Positions 31,992 to 35,000 of a stretch of 35,000 bases of DNA are shown here, in pieces. The stretch comes from Bacteroidota bacterium (lineage in GTDB: Bacteria > Bacteroidota > Bacteroidia > Chitinophagales > Chitinophagaceae): NCBI GenBank assembly GCA_013289175.1, contig JABDAN010000008.1, positions 1 through 35,000 on the forward strand, in the 5' to 3' direction. The first letter of the stretch is position 1, and every line of letters starts with the position of its first letter. The notes beneath the pieces are model-generated. The model searched no databases. It worked only from the letters and a program-made list of their open reading frames with translations, and was not told the DNA's origin. Position numbers and translations under genes: made by a program.

Positions 31992-34478
31992 CTATTTCAT
32001 TTTCGATACGATGTAGGCAGCCTGTTCATTGAGTCCCTGAGATTTTTTCAGGTTGACGATCTGATTGAGGTAGCTGTTCACCAGCTTATTCAATTCCTTT
32101 TTTTCTCCGCTCGACAGCATATCACCGAATTTGGTAATGGTATCTACGGCCAATTCGACCTGTTGGGTGTTTTTTGTTTTTGCGATAAGGGCAGCAAAAA
32201 GTTCGGGACCTTCGGCGATTTTTTGATCGCTAATCGGCATTTTCTTAAATCCTTCGATGACCCAATCAAATTTCGTAGTATCCTCTTCCAGTATAAAAAG
32301 CGTGGCAATGGAGTAGTAAAGGTCTCCTTTGGCCGGATGTTCTGAAAATTCCTTCGCCAAATGGTATGCCTGAGGTTCGTCCAGTAAACTTAAACCGATT
32401 AGTGCATTTCCGGCAACCGTGTAAGAAGAATCGTTTACATTCTCAAGAAATAGATCTTTGTATTTTTCCTTTTTATAAATTCCAAGAAAACCAAGAGCCG
32501 TTCCCCGAACCGTAGCATCGGGGTCAGTTTTGGCAAGATCCAGTAAAACGGGCTCGGCAGCCTCTTTTACCAAGGGGTTGTCAAAGTCGAGTCGATTCAT
32601 GGTCAGGCTCCTGAGTTCAAAATAGCGATCCTTCAGTGACAACATCAAAAGGGCGCGGGCTGCCGGATCATCCTGGTGTTGGACGCAGTATTCAATGGCT
32701 TCCCGGCGGTCAAGATAAAGGCCTGCATGCTTGTATTGGAAAATAAAATTTTCGAGTGTTTTGTTGTCCTTTTTTTCACAAAGGACAATTTTGTCTCCAT
32801 CCACATTGATAAGATCCGGGCGTTGGTGGTAAGGAAAGTAGAAACTATCCTTTTCATTTTGAAGCCAGACAGCATGGCGTTTCTTAATTCCATTTTCATA
32901 GACGTCAATAGCCATCGGAATCCGGAATATTTTACCGGTTCCCTGTGTCTGGTCTATGGTAACGAGTGCCATTTTTTTTGAATCATCGTACTGGTAGGAG
33001 ATATCAAAAATAGGATGCCCACTTCCGTAATACCATTGATTCCAATACCAGTTCAGGTCCTGACCGGTTACTTGTTCAAATGCCAAACGCAGGTTTTGAG
33101 CCTCCGCATTTTTATATTTATAAGTCTCTAGGTAAAGATTCAGGGCTTTAAAGAACGCGCTGTCGCCCACATAATTTCTAAGCATATTGAGGATACGGCC
33201 GCCTTTAGAATAAGTGACCATATCAAACATGGCTTCCCGGTCCGGGTAATAAAACCGAACCAGGTCCTTGGTTGGATTGGTCGGATCGGCCAGGTATTTT
33301 TCGATATCGTGATAGTTGGTGGCATCACCAGCATCTTTGCCGTGTTTATATTCAAACCAAAGGGTTTCGCTGAAATTTGCAAAGGATTCGTTGAGTGTAA
33401 GATTGCTCCAGCTTTCGGTGGTAACCAGGTCCCCGAACCACTGATGAAAAAGTTCATGGGCTATATAGTCTTCGTATTTGTTCCCGTCAACCAGTTGTCT
33501 GGCATCCTGTTGCAGGGCGTCGGTGTGTAAAGTGGCGGTTGTATTTTCCATCGCTCCACTGACATAGTCCCTGGCTGTCATTTGGGCGTATTTGGGCCAG
33601 GGGAATTCTACTCCGAGTATTCTGGAATAAAAACCCATCATTTCAGGTGTGAGGCCGAATATTTTTCGCGCAACCGGTGCATATTCCTTTTCCACATAGT
33701 AGTTTACTTCCTTGCCTTTATAACTGTCGTGAACGATGGAATAATCCCCTACTCCCATGAAAAAAAGATAAGGAGAGTGGGGTTGGTCCATCCGCCAGGT
33801 ATCTGTCCGGGTTTCGTCGGCGTTTTTGACCTGGGAGACCAGTTTCCCGTTAGAAAGGGTTATGTATTTAGCCGGAACGGTCATAGTGATTTCTTCCGTA
33901 CACTTCTGATCCGGTTTGTCGATGGTAGGGAACCAAGCTGAATTCGATTCCGTTTCGCCCTGAGTCCAGATTTCTGTGGGTTTATTCTTATCCAGACCTT
34001 TGGGATTGATAAAATAAAGCCCCTTGGCATCGGTGATGGCGGCGCTGCCCTGGACCTTTAACTCATTGGGTTTGGATGTATAATCTATATAAATGGTGTA
34101 ATTTTCTGCACTGCGATACGTTTTATCGAGGTGTATACTCAGCGTGGAACCATCATAGTTATATTTCAGCGGGCTGCGCTGATTCCCTTTGAGCATGGAA
34201 ACCTCCTTAATATCCATCCCTTTGGCGTCCAGCGAAAGGGAATCGGTGGCATAAAAATGGGGTTTAAGTGTTATCCAGGCTTTTCCGTACAAATATGATT
34301 TCTCATAGTCAAAGTGTACATCGAGTTTGGTATGAACCAAATCGTTGATGTGAGGAAAGGCAGAGCGGTAAATGAGGAGGGCGGAGTCCTGGTTTGTGGT
34401 GGCGGTGGTATCCTGGCCTTGAACGTAAAAGAACAAAATAAAAGATAACAAAAGGATCAGAAGTCGTTTCATTCGCAT
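31992..34478 (-). CDS. M1 family metalloaminopeptidase
   Basis: An exported zinc aminopeptidase of family M1, 828 residues from the chosen start. The signal peptide is RMKRLLILLLSFILFFYVQG. The exopeptidase motif GAMEN is present (SGAMENTT) and the zinc site is H341-E-L-F-H345 followed by Glu364 (NESFAN), the HEXXH-x18-E pattern, so it should be active. The C-terminal third is a helical repeat domain of HEAT/ARM type (ARALLMLSLKDRYFELRS, VRGTALGFLGIYKKE, GNALIGLSLLDEPQ). Expected to act in the periplasm or outside on N-termini of peptides. The start at 34478 (or 34472) is preferred over 34523 because a good promoter (34497-34523) would lie inside a longer frame. It converges with the lemA operon. 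Confidence 0.94.
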   Translation of the reverse strand: MRMKRLLILLLSFILFFYVQGQDTTATTNQDSALLIYRSAFPHINDLVHTKLDVHFDYEKSYLYGKAWITLKPHFYATDSLSLDAKGMDIKEVSMLKGNQRSPLKYNYDGSTLSIHLDKTYRSAENYTIYIDYTSKPNELKVQGSAAITDAKGLYFINPKGLDKNKPTEIWTQGETESNSAWFPTIDKPDQKCTEEITMTVPAKYITLSNGKLVSQVKNADETRTDTWRMDQPHSPYLFFMGVGDYSIVHDSYKGKEVNYYVEKEYAPVARKIFGLTPEMMGFYSRILGVEFPWPKYAQMTARDYVSGAMENTTATLHTDALQQDARQLVDGNKYEDYIAHELFHQWFGDLVTTESWSNLTLNESFANFSETLWFEYKHGKDAGDATNYHDIEKYLADPTNPTKDLVRFYYPDREAMFDMVTYSKGGRILNMLRNYVGDSAFFKALNLYLETYKYKNAEAQNLRLAFEQVTGQDLNWYWNQWYYGSGHPIFDISYQYDDSKKMALVTIDQTQGTGKIFRIPMAIDVYENGIKKRHAVWLQNEKDSFYFPYHQRPDLINVDGDKIVLCEKKDNKTLENFIFQYKHAGLYLDRREAIEYCVQHQDDPAARALLMLSLKDRYFELRSLTMNRLDFDNPLVKEAAEPVLLDLAKTDPDATVRGTALGFLGIYKKEKYKDLFLENVNDSSYTVAGNALIGLSLLDEPQAYHLAKEFSEHPAKGDLYYSIATLFILEEDTTKFDWVIEGFKKMPISDQKIAEGPELFAALIAKTKNTQQVELAVDTITKFGDMLSSGEKKELNKLVNSYLNQIVNLKKSQGLNEQAAYIVSKMK

Positions 34479-34496
34479 ATTGGGTTTTGAATCCGG

Positions 34497-34523
34497 CAAA
34501 GCTAGTCTCAAATGATTTGGCAA
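34497..34523 (-). promoter_or_regulatory. Bacteroidota-type promoter of the M1 aminopeptidase gene
   Basis: On the minus strand TAGCTTTG (34497-34504) matches the -7 consensus TAnnTTTG exactly, with TTG (34521-34523) 16 bases further upstream, near the usual 17-23. Transcription would begin at about 34490, just before ATG codons at 34478 and 34472. Confidence 0.65.
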
Positions 34524-34536
34524 GAAATATAAAATA

Positions 34537-35000
34537 ATGCAAAAGCCTGGTCTTTTTAGGATGAACGGTTTTATAGTTTTTCTGCTTACCTGTATGTCGC
34601 TTACTGTTCGTGCGCAGCAAACGGGTTATTTGATTTTATTGGAAACAGAAAACAAGCAACCTTTTACGGTTAGACTGGGCGACCAATTCTTTCCCTCTTC
34701 ATCAGCCGGTCACCTGACCTTATCTCATTTAAAGGACAGCCTGTACCGGTTGGAAGTGCTTTTTCCTAAAAAGAATACAGGGCCTTGGATATTTCCAGTC
34801 ATGGTCCATCAGCGGGACCTGGGGTTCCAGTTGAAGGGAAGTGATGCGGACTGGGTATTGTTTAATTGGCAAACCAAAGAGACGATCCACCCGGTTAAGG
34901 AACTCGACAGCAGTCGTATACTGGATCAGGGCGTCAAAAGACAGGATGGTTTTTCCAGGTTAATGGCCGGCGTGGTGAATGATTCCTCCGTTATGTACAA
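34537..35000 (+). CDS. Exported protein, N-terminal part (cut by window end)
   Basis: An open frame runs from ATG at 34537 to the window edge without a stop (154 codons). The N-terminus MQKPGLFRMNGFIVFLLTCM reads as a signal peptide ending in VRAQQ. A second in-frame ATG at 34561 would also do but leaves no positive charge before the hydrophobic core. The mature part (GYLILLETENKQPFTVRLGDQF, then IFPVMVHQRDLGFQLKGSDADWVLFN and KETIHPVKELDSS) looks like a short beta-rich domain; I recall similar domains in exported proteins of Chitinophagaceae but no name. It is divergent from the aminopeptidase gene with 58 bases between start codons. Confidence 0.7.
   Translation, partial: MQKPGLFRMNGFIVFLLTCMSLTVRAQQTGYLILLETENKQPFTVRLGDQFFPSSSAGHLTLSHLKDSLYRLEVLFPKKNTGPWIFPVMVHQRDLGFQLKGSDADWVLFNWQTKETIHPVKELDSSRILDQGVKRQDGFSRLMAGVVNDSSVMY

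Noticed and set aside
34479-34523. Longer start of the M1 aminopeptidase (MPNHLRLALPDSK...)
   Set aside because: This stretch coincides with the -7 and -33 promoter elements and contains no signal-peptide features; the MKRLL start is better.
1-35000. Insertion sequences, CRISPR arrays, integrases, rRNA, riboswitches
   Set aside because: No transposase- or Cas-like protein, no regular spaced repeats, no rRNA-like conserved stretches and no known riboswitch core was seen by eye.

Overview
The window looks like chromosomal DNA from a member of the Bacteroidota, probably near the Chitinophagaceae. The reasons are the many exported proteins whose signal peptides end in A-Q or G-Q, a TonB-dependent receptor of the outer-membrane beta-barrel family, Bacteroidota-type lipoprotein and DUF families (DUF1800, DUF1501, DUF2490, DUF4412), weak or absent Shine-Dalgarno sequences, and sites matching the Bacteroidota promoter (TTG ... 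TAnnTTTG). No rRNA, CRISPR array, transposase, integrase or phage gene was seen.

Layout. 0-5 kb: a tiny two-segment membrane protein with a strong terminator, a YjlB-like cupin, a lipoprotein, exonuclease III and a fused ABC exporter. 5-9.5 kb: two outer-membrane barrel proteins (one a TonB-type receptor) and a PAP2 phosphatase. 9.6-12 kb: two short operons on the minus strand, one with a membrane protein, an XRE regulator and a VOC protein, the other with a DUF4412 protein and a second VOC protein. 12-18 kb: a tandem pair of short-chain dehydrogenases (the second with an unexpected export-like N-terminus), the DUF1800/DUF1501 pair and a DUF2490 protein. 18-19.5 kb: an ada-like/alkB DNA alkylation repair operon. 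19.7-26.9 kb: a visibly more AT-rich accessory stretch with a DOT1-like methyltransferase, a secreted histidine phosphatase, a small lipocalin-like secreted protein, an AraC regulator divergent from a class A acid phosphatase plus an FtsX-like permease, and a small membrane-anchored protein. 27-35 kb: core genes: tRNA-Glu, gap, pgk, a LemA-TPM-TPM operon, an M1 aminopeptidase, and the start of an exported protein cut by the window edge.

Functional links. gap and pgk encode consecutive glycolytic steps but are separated by a perfect 11-bp hairpin. The Ada-like protein and AlkB repair different alkylated-base lesions and lie 4 bp apart. The LemA and two TPM proteins form an envelope-associated operon. 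DUF1800 and DUF1501 proteins are a recurrent exported pair of unknown activity.

I did not find a clear new multi-gene defence or biosynthetic system. The items most worth a second look are the exported-looking SDR paralogue, the DOT1-like methyltransferase, the Ada-like protein lacking its sensor domain, the phosphatase/permease/AraC cluster, the XRE operon with its inverted repeat, and a possible 40-residue small protein near 27.0 kb. All assignments rest on reading motifs by eye; no database search was run.
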